Below are positions 34,311-44,075 of a stretch of DNA of 64,000 nt, one piece after another. A program made the translations under genes and the position numbers. The stretch comes from Thiothrix sp. Lineage in GTDB: Bacteria; Pseudomonadota; Gammaproteobacteria; Thiotrichales; Thiotrichaceae. The DNA lies in NCBI RefSeq assembly GCF_028714775.1, contig NZ_JAQTLS010000015.1, positions 29,979 through 93,978 of the forward strand. Reading direction: 5' to 3'. Position 1 is the first letter of the stretch, and each line of letters starts with the position of its first letter. A model generated the notes under the pieces. It was not told the origin of the DNA, ran no database searches, and saw only the letters and a program-made list of their open reading frames with translations.

Positions 34311-34885
34311 GAACAATAATTGACTTGCTGCGCCACGGTGAACCCGAAGGCGGCAATATGTACCGTGGCAGCGGCACTGACCATTCCTTAAGCGAGCGCG
34401 GTTGGCAACAAATGTGGGCAGCGATTGAAGGCAAAGGCGGTTGGGATGCTATCGTCACTTCTCCCATGAGCCGTTGCCATGCGTTTGCCAGTGCCGTGGC
34501 GGAAAAATACGGTCTGCCGTTGGAAGTCATACCCGACTTGCGCGAAGCCGGTTACGGCGCGTGGGAAGGTTTACGGCCGGAAGACATTCAAGCGACCCAG
34601 CCCGAAGCTTACCGCGCGTTGTATGCCGACCCGCTCCATTGCCGTCCGCAAGGTGCAGAACCGCTGGAAACTTTCGCCCAGCGGGTCACGCAAGCTTTCG
34701 CGCAAGTGCAAGAACAGTATGCCGGAAAACATATTTTGCTGGTTTCTCATGCAGGCACAATGCGGGCGATTGCTGTGCACCTTTTGGGTGCGCCGATCAC
34801 CGCACAGCAACGTATCAGCTTGTCATTCGCGGCTTTTTTCGCTGTTCATCAGGACGATTTCAAAGGGGTGCAATTGGTCTTTTAA
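34307..34885 (+). CDS. Histidine phosphatase family protein
   Basis: A 192-residue phosphoglycerate-mutase-like phosphatase. The catalytic histidine is in LLRHGEPEGG near the N-terminus and the second histidine in LLVSHAGTMRAIA. The size and GxY/E-rich middle fit CobC-like alpha-ribazole phosphatases, but no cobalamin genes are nearby, so substrate is open. The ATG at 34307 overlaps the ampD stop (ATGA). Confidence 0.85.
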   Translation: MRTIIDLLRHGEPEGGNMYRGSGTDHSLSERGWQQMWAAIEGKGGWDAIVTSPMSRCHAFASAVAEKYGLPLEVIPDLREAGYGAWEGLRPEDIQATQPEAYRALYADPLHCRPQGAEPLETFAQRVTQAFAQVQEQYAGKHILLVSHAGTMRAIAVHLLGAPITAQQRISLSFAAFFAVHQDDFKGVQLVF

Positions 34886-35062
34886 GTGTTGTATAAGGGC
34901 AACAATAGGAGCGGAAAAGCATTCAGTCCGGCAGAATTCCTACGCTGACCTATACTTTGAGGTGTAGCCAAAAAAACACATCGGGTGACGAGGGATCAGT
35001 CGGTCGTGTTTTGGATTGACAGAAATTCCAAGCATTCAAGCCTTGTCGAGAGAGGGAATTCA

Positions 35063-35590
35063 ATGAAAACGCCTATCGTTATGTCCCGGTCATTTATGCA
35101 AACCCGCCGGAGTTTGCTCCTTTTGCCCTTAGCACTGGCAGCAGGCCGTTTGATGGCGGCAGATGCTGCCCCCGCTTTACCTCCCGGTGCGTGCCCTTTG
35201 AACAGTGGCGGCCCTTCGTTGTTAGGGAGCAAATGGCGGCTATTTTCTGTGTATGGGCACGAAACCCCGCCCGAACTTGAGATCAACATGGAAGTCGGTG
35301 AAAACACATTGACCGGCAATGCAGGTTGTAACAATTACACTGCCAAGTTCAAGCGTGTCGGTCACACTGGCTTCATGATGACGGGGTACGATAAAGACAG
35401 GAATGCGTGCAATGTGCTGCCGACGGTTCCCGGTGGCCCCACCATCAACGTGGGTAGCTGGGAAGGTGATTACCTGCGTACCCTGATGCGGGCAGGCAGT
35501 GTGCAACAAGAAGGCGCGATGCTGCATTTCTTTAACCGCAACGGCGATCCGGCGGTTATTTTCACCAAGAAGTTTGATGCACCAGCCTAA
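35063..35590 (+). CDS. Exported META-domain protein
   Basis: A 175-residue protein with an N-terminal signal (TRRSLLLLPLALAAGRLMA) and one META/HslJ-like domain. Diagnostic stretches are LLGSKWRLFSVYG, NTLTGNAGCNNYTAKF and a later NACNV. GAGAGGG precedes the ATG at 35063; a second ATG at 35096 is possible. Such proteins sit in the periplasm or outer membrane, and HslJ is linked to novobiocin tolerance and heat shock in E. coli. It stands alone upstream of glyA. Confidence 0.8.
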   Translation: MKTPIVMSRSFMQTRRSLLLLPLALAAGRLMAADAAPALPPGACPLNSGGPSLLGSKWRLFSVYGHETPPELEINMEVGENTLTGNAGCNNYTAKFKRVGHTGFMMTGYDKDRNACNVLPTVPGGPTINVGSWEGDYLRTLMRAGSVQQEGAMLHFFNRNGDPAVIFTKKFDAPA

Positions 35591-35646
35591 ACTAAATCGT
35601 GTGTGTTTGCGCCCCACAAAACACCATACATTGAGTTGCAAAACGG

Positions 35647-35655
35647 TGGTATAAT
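35647..35655 (+). promoter_or_regulatory. Extended -10 promoter of glyA
   Basis: TGG followed by TATAAT forms a perfect extended -10 element about 40 bases before the glyA start. The upstream -35 is weak, as is common with extended -10 promoters. A TTGAGT lies only 13 bases upstream. Confidence 0.6.
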
Positions 35656-35694
35656 GCAACGCTTTTTTAGTTCCCGGTTCAGGAGAAAAGCGGC

Positions 35695-36975
35695 ATGTTT
35701 TCCAGCCAGATGAAAATTGCAGGATATGATGATGAATTGTGGGGTGCAATGCAGGCCGAAGTGCGCCGTCAGGAAGAGCACATTGAGCTGATTGCCTCCG
35801 AAAACTACGCCAGCCCGCGTGTCATGGAAGCACAAGGTTCCGTACTGACCAACAAGTATGCGGAAGGTTATCCTGCCAAGCGTTACTACGGTGGCTGCGA
35901 ATACGTCGACGTGGCGGAACAACTGGCTATCGACCGCGTGAAAAAGCTGTTTGGCGCGGATTATGCCAACGTGCAACCGCATTCCGGCTCACAAGCCAAT
36001 GCTGCCGTATACATGGCGCTGCTGAACCCCGGTGATACCGTGTTGGGCATGAGTCTTGCGCACGGCGGTCACTTGACCCACGGGGCAAAAGTTAACTTCT
36101 CCGGTAAAATTTACAATGCTGTGCAATACGGCATTACCGACGACGGCTACATTGATTACGCTGAAGTTGAGCGTTTGGCAGTCGAACACAAGCCGAAAAT
36201 GATTGTTGCTGGTTTCTCCGCTTATTCCCGCGTCATTGATTGGGGCAAGTTCCGCGAAATCGCTGACAAAGTAGGCGCTTACCTGATGGTGGACATGGCG
36301 CACGTTGCCGGTTTGGTTGCTGCGGGTGTTTACCCAAGCCCAGTACAAATCGCTGACGTAACGACCTCCACCACCCACAAAACCCTGCGTGGCCCGCGTG
36401 GCGGCGTTATTCTGGCGAAATCCAATCCTGATCTGGAAAAGAAATTCAACTCGCTGGTATTCCCCGGTATCCAAGGTGGCCCATTGATGCACGTCATCGC
36501 CGCCAAAGCAGTTGCGTTCAAGGAAGCGTTGGAACCTGAATTCACCACTTACCAACAGCAAGTTGCCAAAAATGCGAAAGTCATGGCAGAAACCCTGATT
36601 GCACGTGGTTACAAAATCGTTTCTGGCGGTACAGACAATCACCTGATGCTGGTTGACCTGATTGCCAAAGGCATTACCGGGAAAGCGGCGGATGCGGCGT
36701 TGGGTGCTGCGAACATCACGGTTAACAAAAACTCTGTGCCGAACGACCCGCAATCGCCTTTCGTGACCAGCGGTATCCGCGTGGGTACGCCTGCGATCAC
36801 TACCCGTGGTTTCAAGGAAGCGGAAACGGCGCAACTGGCAAACTGGATGGCAGACGTGCTGGACAATATCACCGACACCGCGACTATCGAGCGCGTTAAA
36901 GGTCAGGTATTGGACATCTGTGCACGCTTCCCGGTGTATGCGTCTGGGACTTCGCTTGGCGATTACCCGGCATAA
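35695..36975 (+). CDS. glyA: Serine hydroxymethyltransferase
   Basis: A 426-residue PLP enzyme that converts serine and tetrahydrofolate to glycine and 5,10-methylene-THF. The PLP lysine is in [12 protein letters not shown] (about residue 230) and the N-terminal [16 protein letters not shown] is characteristic. CAGGAGAA lies upstream of the ATG. nrdR follows 6 bases after its stop, so glyA appears to head the glyA-nrdR-ribD-ribE-selD-mnmH transcript. Confidence 0.97.
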   Translation: MFSSQMKIAGYDDELWGAMQAEVRRQEEHIELIASENYASPRVMEAQGSVLTNKYAEGYPAKRYYGGCEYVDVAEQLAIDRVKKLFGADYANVQPHSGSQANAAVYMALLNPGDTVLGMSLAHGGHLTHGAKVNFSGKIYNAVQYGITDDGYIDYAEVERLAVEHKPKMIVAGFSAYSRVIDWGKFREIADKVGAYLMVDMAHVAGLVAAGVYPSPVQIADVTTSTTHKTLRGPRGGVILAKSNPDLEKKFNSLVFPGIQGGPLMHVIAAKAVAFKEALEPEFTTYQQQVAKNAKVMAETLIARGYKIVSGGTDNHLMLVDLIAKGITGKAADAALGAANITVNKNSVPNDPQSPFVTSGIRVGTPAITTRGFKEAETAQLANWMADVLDNITDTATIERVKGQVLDICARFPVYASGTSLGDYPA

Positions 36976-36981
36976 CCCACG

Positions 36982-37491
36982 ATGCGTTGCCCTTTTTGCG
37001 GAGCAGATGACACGCGGGTAGTTGACTCCCGCTTGGCGAACGAAGGCGACCAAGTGCGCCGCCGTCGCCGTTGCGTGGCTTGCGATGAACGTTTCACCAC
37101 CTATGAAGTGGCGGAACTGACCATGCCGCGCGTCATCAAGTCCAATGCTGCGCGTGAGCCGTTTAACGACGATAAGTTACGCGGTGGCATCATGCGGGCG
37201 CTGGAAAAAAGGCCGGTTTCGATTGAAAGGATCGAAGCCGCACTCAGCCACATCCGCAAAAAAATTCTCATCAGCGGCGAACGCGAAGTGGCTTCCTCCA
37301 TCATCGGTGAACTGGTGATGGACGAATTGCGCCAACTGGATGAAGTCGCTTACATCCGCTTTGCTTCCGTCTACCGCCGTTTCGATGACATTGAAGAATT
37401 CCGCAGCATGATCGAACATCTGGAAAGCGACCCGACCCCGGAACAGCGCAACCGCCAGATCGACTTGCTGCCACGTCCCCCTAAAGTATGA
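36982..37491 (+). CDS. nrdR: Transcriptional repressor NrdR
   Basis: A 169-residue repressor of ribonucleotide reductase genes. The N-terminal zinc ribbon has CPFCG and CVACDERF. The ATP-cone covers about residues 49-139 with [18 protein letters not shown]. It senses ATP/dATP and binds NrdR boxes; no clear box is seen here. The stop overlaps the ribD start by 4 bases. Confidence 0.96.
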   Translation: MRCPFCGADDTRVVDSRLANEGDQVRRRRRCVACDERFTTYEVAELTMPRVIKSNAAREPFNDDKLRGGIMRALEKRPVSIERIEAALSHIRKKILISGEREVASSIIGELVMDELRQLDEVAYIRFASVYRRFDDIEEFRSMIEHLESDPTPEQRNRQIDLLPRPPKV

Positions 37492-38609
37492 GTTTCACCG
37501 CCGACGATCACCGTTACATGGCGCGGGCGCTGCAACTGGCGCGGCGTGGTTTGTACACCACCCAGCCTAACCCGCGAGTCGGTTGCGTGATTGTACGCGA
37601 CGGGCAAATTGTCGGCGAAGGCTGGCACGAACGCGCTGGCGAACCCCACGCCGAAATCCACGCGCTACGCATGGCAGGCGAAGCCGCCCGTGGCGCGGAT
37701 GTATACGTTACGTTGGAACCTTGTTCCCATTTCGGGCGAACCCCCCCGTGCGCCAATGCCTTGGTGCAAGCCGGTGTTGCACGGGTAGTGGCAGCAATGG
37801 TTGACCCCAATCCGCTGGTGGCAGGTAATGGCTTGCGGGTATTGCAACAAGCGGGGATTGTTACTGCCTCCGGTTTGTTGGAAAGTGATGCCCGCGCCCT
37901 CAACCCCGGTTTCATTTCTCGCATGGAACGTAACCGCCCCTACATCCGCCTGAAAATGGCGATGAGTTTGGACGGGCGTACCGCGATGGAATCGGGCGAA
38001 AGTGTGTGGATCACGGGTGAGGCAGCGCGGCGCGATGTGCAATTCCTGCGGGCGCAAGCGGGGGCTATCCTCACCGGGATTGGCACGGTATTGGCAGATG
38101 ACCCTTCGCTCAATGTACGCCTGACTGCCGCAGAACTGGGGATTAGCGGGGAAGTTTACCAACCCGTGCGGGTGGTATTGGATTCCAGTTTACAGTTTCC
38201 ACTGACCGCGAAAATGTTGGATATTCCCGGCACGACCCGCATTTACACATGCAGTACCGACGTGCAGAAAATCACCCAACTGGAACAGGCGGGAGTAATC
38301 GTGCGGCGTTTCGCAGGCAACAAATTACAACTGCCTGAAGTCATGGCAGCGTTGGTGGATGACGGCATTACCGAAGTCCACGTCGAAGCGGGGGCGACAC
38401 TTTGTGGTGTGTTGGTTGAGCAAGGTTTCGCCGACGAATTGGTGATTTACCTTGCGCCACACTTGATGGGTTCCAGCGCCCGTGCATTATTTAACTTGCC
38501 ACACATTGCCCGGATGCACGAGCGCATTGCGCTGGACATCCGCGACATCCGCGCTGTCGGGCAGGATTGGCGACTCATTGCAGTCTTGAAACAAGAGGTT
38601 ACACACTGA
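37488..38609 (+). CDS. ribD: Bifunctional riboflavin deaminase/reductase RibD
   Basis: A 373-residue enzyme for steps two and three of riboflavin synthesis. The N-terminal deaminase has [10 protein letters not shown] and the zinc cysteines in [18 protein letters not shown]. The C-terminal reductase has [14 protein letters not shown] and [11 protein letters not shown]. The start overlaps nrdR (ATGA) and the stop overlaps ribE by one base. Confidence 0.96.
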   Translation: MSFTADDHRYMARALQLARRGLYTTQPNPRVGCVIVRDGQIVGEGWHERAGEPHAEIHALRMAGEAARGADVYVTLEPCSHFGRTPPCANALVQAGVARVVAAMVDPNPLVAGNGLRVLQQAGIVTASGLLESDARALNPGFISRMERNRPYIRLKMAMSLDGRTAMESGESVWITGEAARRDVQFLRAQAGAILTGIGTVLADDPSLNVRLTAAELGISGEVYQPVRVVLDSSLQFPLTAKMLDIPGTTRIYTCSTDVQKITQLEQAGVIVRRFAGNKLQLPEVMAALVDDGITEVHVEAGATLCGVLVEQGFADELVIYLAPHLMGSSARALFNLPHIARMHERIALDIRDIRAVGQDWRLIAVLKQEVTH

Positions 38610-39271
38610 TGTTTACCGGAATTATCCAGTCCATCGGCACTGTCCGCGACATGCAACCCAAGGGCGGCGACATGCGCCTGAGCATTGCGACCGGCAAGCT
38701 GGACATGAATGATGTGGCGCTCGGCGACAGCATTGCCGTCAATGGCGTGTGCCTGACTGCGATTGCATTTGATGGCAGCAGTTTCAGCGCGGACGTTTCC
38801 CGCGAAACCCTCTCCCTAACCAGCCTCGGCAATCTCAACCGTGGCTCCAGCGTGAATCTGGAAAAAGCCCTGACCCTGCAAACCCGTTTGGGTGGGCACT
38901 TGGTCAGCGGGCATGTGGACGGCTTGGGCGAAGTCATTAGCCGCCACGATGACGGGCGTTCGGTGCGTTTTTCCATCCGCGCCCCGGACAGCCTAGCGAA
39001 ATACATTTCGGCGAAAGGCTCCATCTGCATCGACGGAACCAGCCTCACAGTCAATAAGGTCGATGGCAGCACCTTTGAACTCAATATCGTGCCGCATACA
39101 TTGGAAGAAACCATCATCGCAGGCTACCACGCAGGCACAAAGGTCAATCTGGAAGTGGACATCATTGCCCGTTACCTCGAACGCTTGCTGCTGGGGGATA
39201 AGGCCGCGCAATCGGCTTCTTCAGGTGGCATTACCGAAGCCTTTCTCGCTGAACATGGGTTTATGAAATGA
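38609..39271 (+). CDS. ribE: Riboflavin synthase alpha chain
   Basis: A 220-residue enzyme that dismutates two 6,7-dimethyl-8-ribityllumazines to riboflavin. It starts [10 protein letters not shown] and carries two lumazine-binding repeats, each with a [12 protein letters not shown] or [15 protein letters not shown] motif. The ATG shares a base with the ribD stop. Instead of ribBA-ribH, the next gene is selD, overlapping by 4 bases. Confidence 0.95.
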   Translation: MFTGIIQSIGTVRDMQPKGGDMRLSIATGKLDMNDVALGDSIAVNGVCLTAIAFDGSSFSADVSRETLSLTSLGNLNRGSSVNLEKALTLQTRLGGHLVSGHVDGLGEVISRHDDGRSVRFSIRAPDSLAKYISAKGSICIDGTSLTVNKVDGSTFELNIVPHTLEETIIAGYHAGTKVNLEVDIIARYLERLLLGDKAAQSASSGGITEAFLAEHGFMK

Positions 39272-40311
39272 GCGACACCATTATCCGCATGACCGAATAC
39301 AGCCACGGCTCTGGCTGCGGTTGCAAAATTTCCCCTGCCGTGTTGGATGTAATCCTGCACAGCCAGTTACCGCCGGATGTGTGCGATGCGCTGCTGGTCG
39401 GCAACAGTTCCCGTGACGATGCCGCCGTGTACGATTTGGGTAATGGTACGGCCGTGATCAGCACCACTGACTTTTTCATGCCGATTGTGGATGACCCGTT
39501 TACCTTCGGGCGCATCGCTGCCACCAATGCGATCAGCGACGTGTACGCGATGGGCGGTAAACCGATCATGGCGATTGCGATTTTCGGCTGGCCTTTGGAT
39601 AAATTACCGCCGGAAGTGGGGCGCGAAGTGGTCGAAGGTGGGCGTAAAGCCTGCCAAGACGCTGGTATCCCGCTGGCAGGTGGGCACAGCATTGACGCGC
39701 CGGAACCCATTTTCGGGCTGGCGGTCACGGGCGTGGTGGCAACGGCTAACCTCAAACAGAACAGTACCGCACAGGCGGGTTGCAAACTTTTTCTCACCAA
39801 ACCGATTGGTATCGGCATCCTCACCACCGCACAAAAACGCAAAGTGTTATTGCCGGAACACACCAACCTTGCCGTTGATGTCATGTGCCGGATGAATTCC
39901 CTTGGTGAGGAATTGGGCAAATTGGCCTGCGTCACCGCACTGACCGATGTGACGGGCTTTGGGCTGGGCGGGCATTTGCGCGAAATGTGCGAAGGCAGCG
40001 GCATCCAAGCGGTCATCCAATTCGACCAAGTGCCGGTGTTGCCGCACATCCCGCAATACCTTGATTTGGATTGTTCGCCGGGTGGGGCAAAACGCAATTT
40101 CGACAGCTACGGCTATGCCTTGGGCGACATGAGCGAGCGCCAGCGCCAGATTATTTGCGACCCCCAAACCAGCGGCGGTTTGCTGGTAGCCGTCACGCTC
40201 GAAGGCGAAGCCGATTTCCTGATGGTGTGCCGTGATGCGGGTATGGATTTACAGCCGATTGGCTATCTGCGCGAACCCGTGGCGGGCGCTGCCTTGATTA
40301 CGGTTGAATAA
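39268..40311 (+). CDS. selD: Selenide, water dikinase (selenophosphate synthetase)
   Basis: A 347-residue enzyme making selenophosphate from selenide and ATP. The catalytic pair is Cys17 and Lys20 in [10 protein letters not shown]; the codon is TGC, so this is the cysteine form and not a selenoprotein. Later motifs [11 protein letters not shown] and [12 protein letters not shown] fit the family. It overlaps ribE by 4 bases and is followed directly by mnmH, which uses its product. Confidence 0.95.
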   Translation: MSDTIIRMTEYSHGSGCGCKISPAVLDVILHSQLPPDVCDALLVGNSSRDDAAVYDLGNGTAVISTTDFFMPIVDDPFTFGRIAATNAISDVYAMGGKPIMAIAIFGWPLDKLPPEVGREVVEGGRKACQDAGIPLAGGHSIDAPEPIFGLAVTGVVATANLKQNSTAQAGCKLFLTKPIGIGILTTAQKRKVLLPEHTNLAVDVMCRMNSLGEELGKLACVTALTDVTGFGLGGHLREMCEGSGIQAVIQFDQVPVLPHIPQYLDLDCSPGGAKRNFDSYGYALGDMSERQRQIICDPQTSGGLLVAVTLEGEADFLMVCRDAGMDLQPIGYLREPVAGAALITVE

Positions 40312-40312
40312 C

Positions 40313-41440
40313 ATGGCATTGCAGCAGGCGGGCAAGGATTTACCACTGGTCGACGATTTGCGGGAACTGTTCTTGCACGACCGCCCGATGCTGGATGTGC
40401 GTGCGCCCATCGAATTTAAGGAAGGCGCGTTCCCGTGCAGCACTAACCTGCCGCTGATGGATGACGTTGACCGTGACCTGATCGGCAAGCGTTACAAGCA
40501 ATTGGGGCAAGATGAAGCGATTGCGCTGGGCTTGGAACGGGTCAGCGGCGACATCAAAGCGGGCAGGGTGGCAAACTGGGCGGAATTCGTGCGCCAACAC
40601 CCCGATGGCGTGCTGTACTGTTTTCGTGGTGGTTTACGTTCGCGCATTTCACAGCAGTGGTTGTTTGAGCAAACTGGCATCCGTTACCCGCGTGTTAACG
40701 GTGGCTATAAGGCCATGCGGCGTTTTTTGCTGGAACAACTGGAAAACTTGCCCAGTGATTTCCGTCCGTTTGTGCTGAGCGGGCGTACTGGATCGGGCAA
40801 AACCCGTTTTCTGAGAAACTTCGAGCAACAGATTGATTTAGAAGGTGTGGCTAATCATCGCGGTTCGGCATTTGGCTCGCAACCCACCCCGCAGCCTAGC
40901 CAAATCAGTTTTGAAAATACCTTGGCAATCGCGTTGTTACGCAAGTTTTATCAAGTACAAGCTGCGCTGTTGTTTGAAGACGAAAGCCGCATGATCGGTT
41001 CGGTGCATTTGCCGGAAACGTTCTTTGCTACATTGAGCAATGCCCCGTTGGTGCTGATGCAGGTGTCGGATGATGAGCGCGTAGAAATCAGCTATCAGGA
41101 ATACGTGGTGGATACGTCGGCGGCTTTTACGGCCTTGTTGGGCGATGCGCAAGCCGGGTTTGCCGCTTTCACCGCTTATTTGCTGGGCAGTTTGGAAAAA
41201 ATCCAGCGGCGTTTGGGTGGGGTACGTTACCAGCAAGTGCGTAAGCTGATGCAGGATGCGCTAGCAATACAAGCAGCCAACGGTTCGACAGAGGCGCATT
41301 ACCCTTGGGTGCGTTTCATCCTGCTGGATTATTACGACCCGATGTATGACTACCAAATCGGCAAGAAACAAGAGCGGCTGGTGTTTACTGGGTCGCCGGA
41401 TGAGGTACGCGAATACCTCGCGGGGCAGGGGATTTGCTAG
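40313..41440 (+). CDS. mnmH: tRNA 2-selenouridine synthase MnmH (SelU)
   Basis: A 375-residue enzyme that replaces sulfur by selenium in 2-thiouridine at the tRNA wobble position, using selenophosphate. An N-terminal rhodanese domain has the catalytic Cys in YCFRGGLRS (about residue 103). A P-loop follows, LSGRTGSGKTRF (about 158-169). The ATG at 40313 follows the selD stop by one base; a TTG at 40304 is also in frame. Its pairing with selD and the lack of any selA/selB here suggest selenium use for tRNA, though selA/selB could lie elsewhere. Confidence 0.94.
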   Translation: MALQQAGKDLPLVDDLRELFLHDRPMLDVRAPIEFKEGAFPCSTNLPLMDDVDRDLIGKRYKQLGQDEAIALGLERVSGDIKAGRVANWAEFVRQHPDGVLYCFRGGLRSRISQQWLFEQTGIRYPRVNGGYKAMRRFLLEQLENLPSDFRPFVLSGRTGSGKTRFLRNFEQQIDLEGVANHRGSAFGSQPTPQPSQISFENTLAIALLRKFYQVQAALLFEDESRMIGSVHLPETFFATLSNAPLVLMQVSDDERVEISYQEYVVDTSAAFTALLGDAQAGFAAFTAYLLGSLEKIQRRLGGVRYQQVRKLMQDALAIQAANGSTEAHYPWVRFILLDYYDPMYDYQIGKKQERLVFTGSPDEVREYLAGQGIC

Positions 41441-41519
41441 TCATATCCTACCTTTGTGGTATGGTATTGCGTGCAGTGTTAGGATAGTTTCACCACTTTC
41501 AGGTTCGAGGTAAGGTTTT

Positions 41520-41801
41520 ATGTCAGCAGAAGAACATCTCTCCACGGAAAAACGCATCCTGATGGCGATGCGCAAAACACTCGGCAAGATTATCCGTGAC
41601 CTCACGCCGTCAGATTCGGCTGTGCAATATCCGCTCTCCGATAGCACGGTGGAAGATGTCAAAAAATGCTTCGACCTGATTGCTGCCCGCGAACGTGAAC
41701 TGGCGCAACAAGCAGGGATTGACGTGCAAGACCGCCCACACTTTATTGACGAGCAACGCACGACTAATGTGGTGTCAATGCACGGCTTGAAAAAGGACTA
41801 A
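41520..41801 (+). CDS. Conserved small hypothetical protein
   Basis: A 93-residue helical protein: KRILMAMRKTLGKIIRDLTP, then STVEDVKKCFDLIAARERELA. Similar small proteins occur in many gammaproteobacteria, sometimes carrying an unsupported segregation/condensation label. The ATG is preceded by TCGAGGTAAGG. Four bases separate it from the next gene, and the three genes to 43225 look like one operon. Function is unknown. Confidence 0.75.
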   Translation: MSAEEHLSTEKRILMAMRKTLGKIIRDLTPSDSAVQYPLSDSTVEDVKKCFDLIAARERELAQQAGIDVQDRPHFIDEQRTTNVVSMHGLKKD

Positions 41802-41805
41802 AGCT

Positions 41806-42240
41806 ATGCAGCAGTTTTCCCCTGAGGAAATGGGCGCATTGACAAGGGCGGTTGTGCATCACTTGGACGAATGGAAGATCAGCGCGGAAGACATGCTCGC
41901 TGTGTTGGGTTTACCGGAGGATGTGCGCCCGCGCCACTTGCAGCAATATCGCCAAGGCATGAAGGCTTTCCCGCAAACCGAAGACATCATGCACCGCATT
42001 GACCATTTGGTCGGTATTGCGGATGCGCTGCGCACGACGTTCCCGTTCAGTAGCCAAATGCGCGTAATGTGGTTGCAAAAACCGCACAGGCGTTTCCAGC
42101 AACGTTCCCCGCTGGCAGTGATGTTGGATGAAGGCACGGATGGCCTGATGAAAGTCCGCATCGAAGTGGATTGCGCCTACGGCTATGCGATCAATGATGC
42201 TTTGAACGCCAGCCAGCAAAAGGCTGCGCAGCTTGGCTAA
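41806..42240 (+). CDS. MbcA/ParS/Xre-type protein (DUF2384-like), no toxin partner
   Basis: A 144-residue protein. Residues 1-60 form a degenerate helix-turn-helix region. Residues 65-135 resemble the Xre/MbcA/ParS toxin-binding domain, including RRFQQRSPLAVMLDEGTDGL. Such domains usually pair with RES-domain toxins, but the next gene is unrelated. AAGGACT precedes the ATG. It may be a stand-alone regulator rather than an antitoxin. Confidence 0.65.
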   Translation: MQQFSPEEMGALTRAVVHHLDEWKISAEDMLAVLGLPEDVRPRHLQQYRQGMKAFPQTEDIMHRIDHLVGIADALRTTFPFSSQMRVMWLQKPHRRFQQRSPLAVMLDEGTDGLMKVRIEVDCAYGYAINDALNASQQKAAQLG

Positions 42241-42241
42241 A

Positions 42242-43225
42242 ATGCACCTGCATTTGCTGGTTCCGGGCTTGTTCCAACCGCTTAAACTCTGGCGTAAGGA
42301 TTTTGCCTTCCAACCGCAAGCAGAAAACTTGTTACGTTTGTGCGCTAATGCCCGCCCGGAAACGCTTCCTGTGCAAGGGCTGGAAAATACCCTATTCCAC
42401 CTGTGCGGGCATCCTGCTGATACGGAAATCCCGTTTGCCTACTACCGCTACTTGTCCGATTTTGGTGTGCCGCCGGAACAGCCGCTGTTATGCGCTGATC
42501 CAGTAGCGTTGCAAACCGGGATTGACCAAGTATTGATGCGCCCAGAATTACCGCCGTTAAGCGTGCCAGAAATGGAAACCTTGCTGGTTATTCTGAACAA
42601 GCATCTGGCAGAAGATGGCCTGCAACTGGTGGCAAACCATCCACAACGCTGGTATTTGCTGGGGGAACGGATTGATGCCTCGCTACAAACCGTGCCGTTA
42701 CTGAAAGCTCTGGGGCAAAGCATTTTCCCGCTGTTGCCGCGTGGTGAACGTTACTGGCATCGCTTGTTGAATGAATTGCAAATGCTCCTGCACACCAGCG
42801 GTACGTCCGCCAATGCCCTGTGGCTGTGGGGCGCATCTCTCCCTACGGCTCTCCCCCCTTTGCAAAAGGGGGGGCGGGGAGGATTTATCGGCACTTCCAC
42901 AACTGCCGAAGTCATGGCCTCTGCCACCCAAACGCCACAGCAAGCCGCCACAAAACTCCCCGATTGCGATTTCAGCGGCGGCAATCAGGTCATTATTCTC
43001 GAAGACCTGCTGCAACCCGCTGTCGCTGACGACCTGCAAGGCTGGCAAGATGCCCTGAACGGCCTAGAAGAAAACTGGTTTGCCCCGGCACTGGCAGGGA
43101 TGAAATCCGGCAAGTTCAGCGTGAGCCTGAGTGCTTGCGATGGCCGCACCTTGCATTGCCAATCTGCACCCTTGTGGAAATTCTGGCAGACACGGATGGC
43201 AAATTGGGATGCATTGTCTCGCTGA
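42242..43225 (+). CDS. Conserved protein often mislabelled phosphoglycerate mutase
   Basis: A 327-residue protein beginning MHLHLLVPGLFQPLKLW. Conserved segments include LVANHPQRWYLLGE and LLNELQMLLHTSG-TSANALWLWG. Relatives across Gammaproteobacteria are commonly annotated phosphoglycerate mutase, but no catalytic motif of that enzyme is visible. The ATG at 42242 directly follows the previous stop. A G/C-rich palindromic stretch (42851-42880) is inserted in frame just after the conserved WLWG motif. Confidence 0.75.
   Translation: MHLHLLVPGLFQPLKLWRKDFAFQPQAENLLRLCANARPETLPVQGLENTLFHLCGHPADTEIPFAYYRYLSDFGVPPEQPLLCADPVALQTGIDQVLMRPELPPLSVPEMETLLVILNKHLAEDGLQLVANHPQRWYLLGERIDASLQTVPLLKALGQSIFPLLPRGERYWHRLLNELQMLLHTSGTSANALWLWGASLPTALPPLQKGGRGGFIGTSTTAEVMASATQTPQQAATKLPDCDFSGGNQVIILEDLLQPAVADDLQGWQDALNGLEENWFAPALAGMKSGKFSVSLSACDGRTLHCQSAPLWKFWQTRMANWDALSR
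42851..42885. repeat. C/G-rich palindromic repeat inside a coding sequence
   Basis: A run of six C, then TTTGCAAAA, then seven G, followed by CGGGGAGGA. It forms a near-perfect hairpin and looks like a dispersed intergenic palindrome. It is read in frame as part of the 327-residue protein (LPPLQKGGRGGF). Confidence 0.6.
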
Positions 43226-43293
43226 CTGGCTTTTTGTGCGCCGCAACAGTAAGCTATTCCCCCACTGATAACCGCAAATCAAGAGAGGACAGC

Positions 43294-44064
43294 ATGGCGC
43301 GTTGGGTACGTTTTGAAGCCGCCGGGGCAACCCGTTTCGGCACACTGGCAGATGGCACGATTGCCGAATACGAAGGTGAATTGTTCGGGGAAAACCGCGC
43401 CACTGGGCGTGAATTTGCCGTGGCGGATGTGCGCTTGCTGATGCCTTGCCAACCTTCCAAAATGATTGGCCTGTGGAACAACTTCCACGAACGCGCAGTG
43501 CTGGAAAACCTGCACACGCCGGAACACCCGCTGTATTTCCTGAAACCCGCCAATACCTTTGCGGGCGAAGGCGACCCGATCCCGCGCCCTACAGGTTATG
43601 ACGGCATGGTGGTGTTCGAGGGTGAATTGGGGATTGTGATCGGCAAACGCTGTAAAGACGTACCGCTGGTGGATGCGCCGGGTGTCATTTTCGGCTACAC
43701 CTGCGTGAACGATGTTACCTCCCGCGACTTGCTCAAACGTGACCCGGTGTTCGTGCATTGGACACGGGCGAAAGGCGCTGACAATTTCGGCGTGTTCGGC
43801 CCCAGCATTGCCACCGATCTTGATCCGGCAAGCTTACTACGGGTGCGGGTCGAACTGAATGGTGTGGAAAAGCAAAACTACCCCGTCACAGACATGATCT
43901 TTTCCCCTTACGAAATTGTCAGCCGCATTTCCCACGACATGACGCTGGAAGCGGGCGATGTGATTGCCTGCGGTACGTCCGTCGGGGTGTGCGGGATGCA
44001 GGACGGCGACACGGTGGTGGTCAGCATCGCCGGAGTAGGGGAGCTGACCAACCGTTTCGCGTAA
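43294..44064 (+). CDS. Fumarylacetoacetate hydrolase family protein
   Basis: A 256-residue hydrolase/isomerase-type protein of the FAH superfamily. The metal-binding acids are in VVFEGELGIVIGK (two glutamates) and the following VNDVTSRD. The start MARWVRFEAAG at 43294 has AGAGAGGAC upstream. Related enzymes act on 2-oxo-acid or fumarylpyruvate-like substrates; the exact one cannot be told. It is convergent with nadB with an 11-base gap. Confidence 0.88.
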   Translation: MARWVRFEAAGATRFGTLADGTIAEYEGELFGENRATGREFAVADVRLLMPCQPSKMIGLWNNFHERAVLENLHTPEHPLYFLKPANTFAGEGDPIPRPTGYDGMVVFEGELGIVIGKRCKDVPLVDAPGVIFGYTCVNDVTSRDLLKRDPVFVHWTRAKGADNFGVFGPSIATDLDPASLLRVRVELNGVEKQNYPVTDMIFSPYEIVSRISHDMTLEAGDVIACGTSVGVCGMQDGDTVVVSIAGVGELTNRFA

Positions 44065-44075
44065 ACCTGCCCGCG

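Noticed and set aside
39310..39330. Possible selenocysteine in SelD
   Set aside because: The active-site codon is TGC (Cys17), and no in-frame TGA is present.
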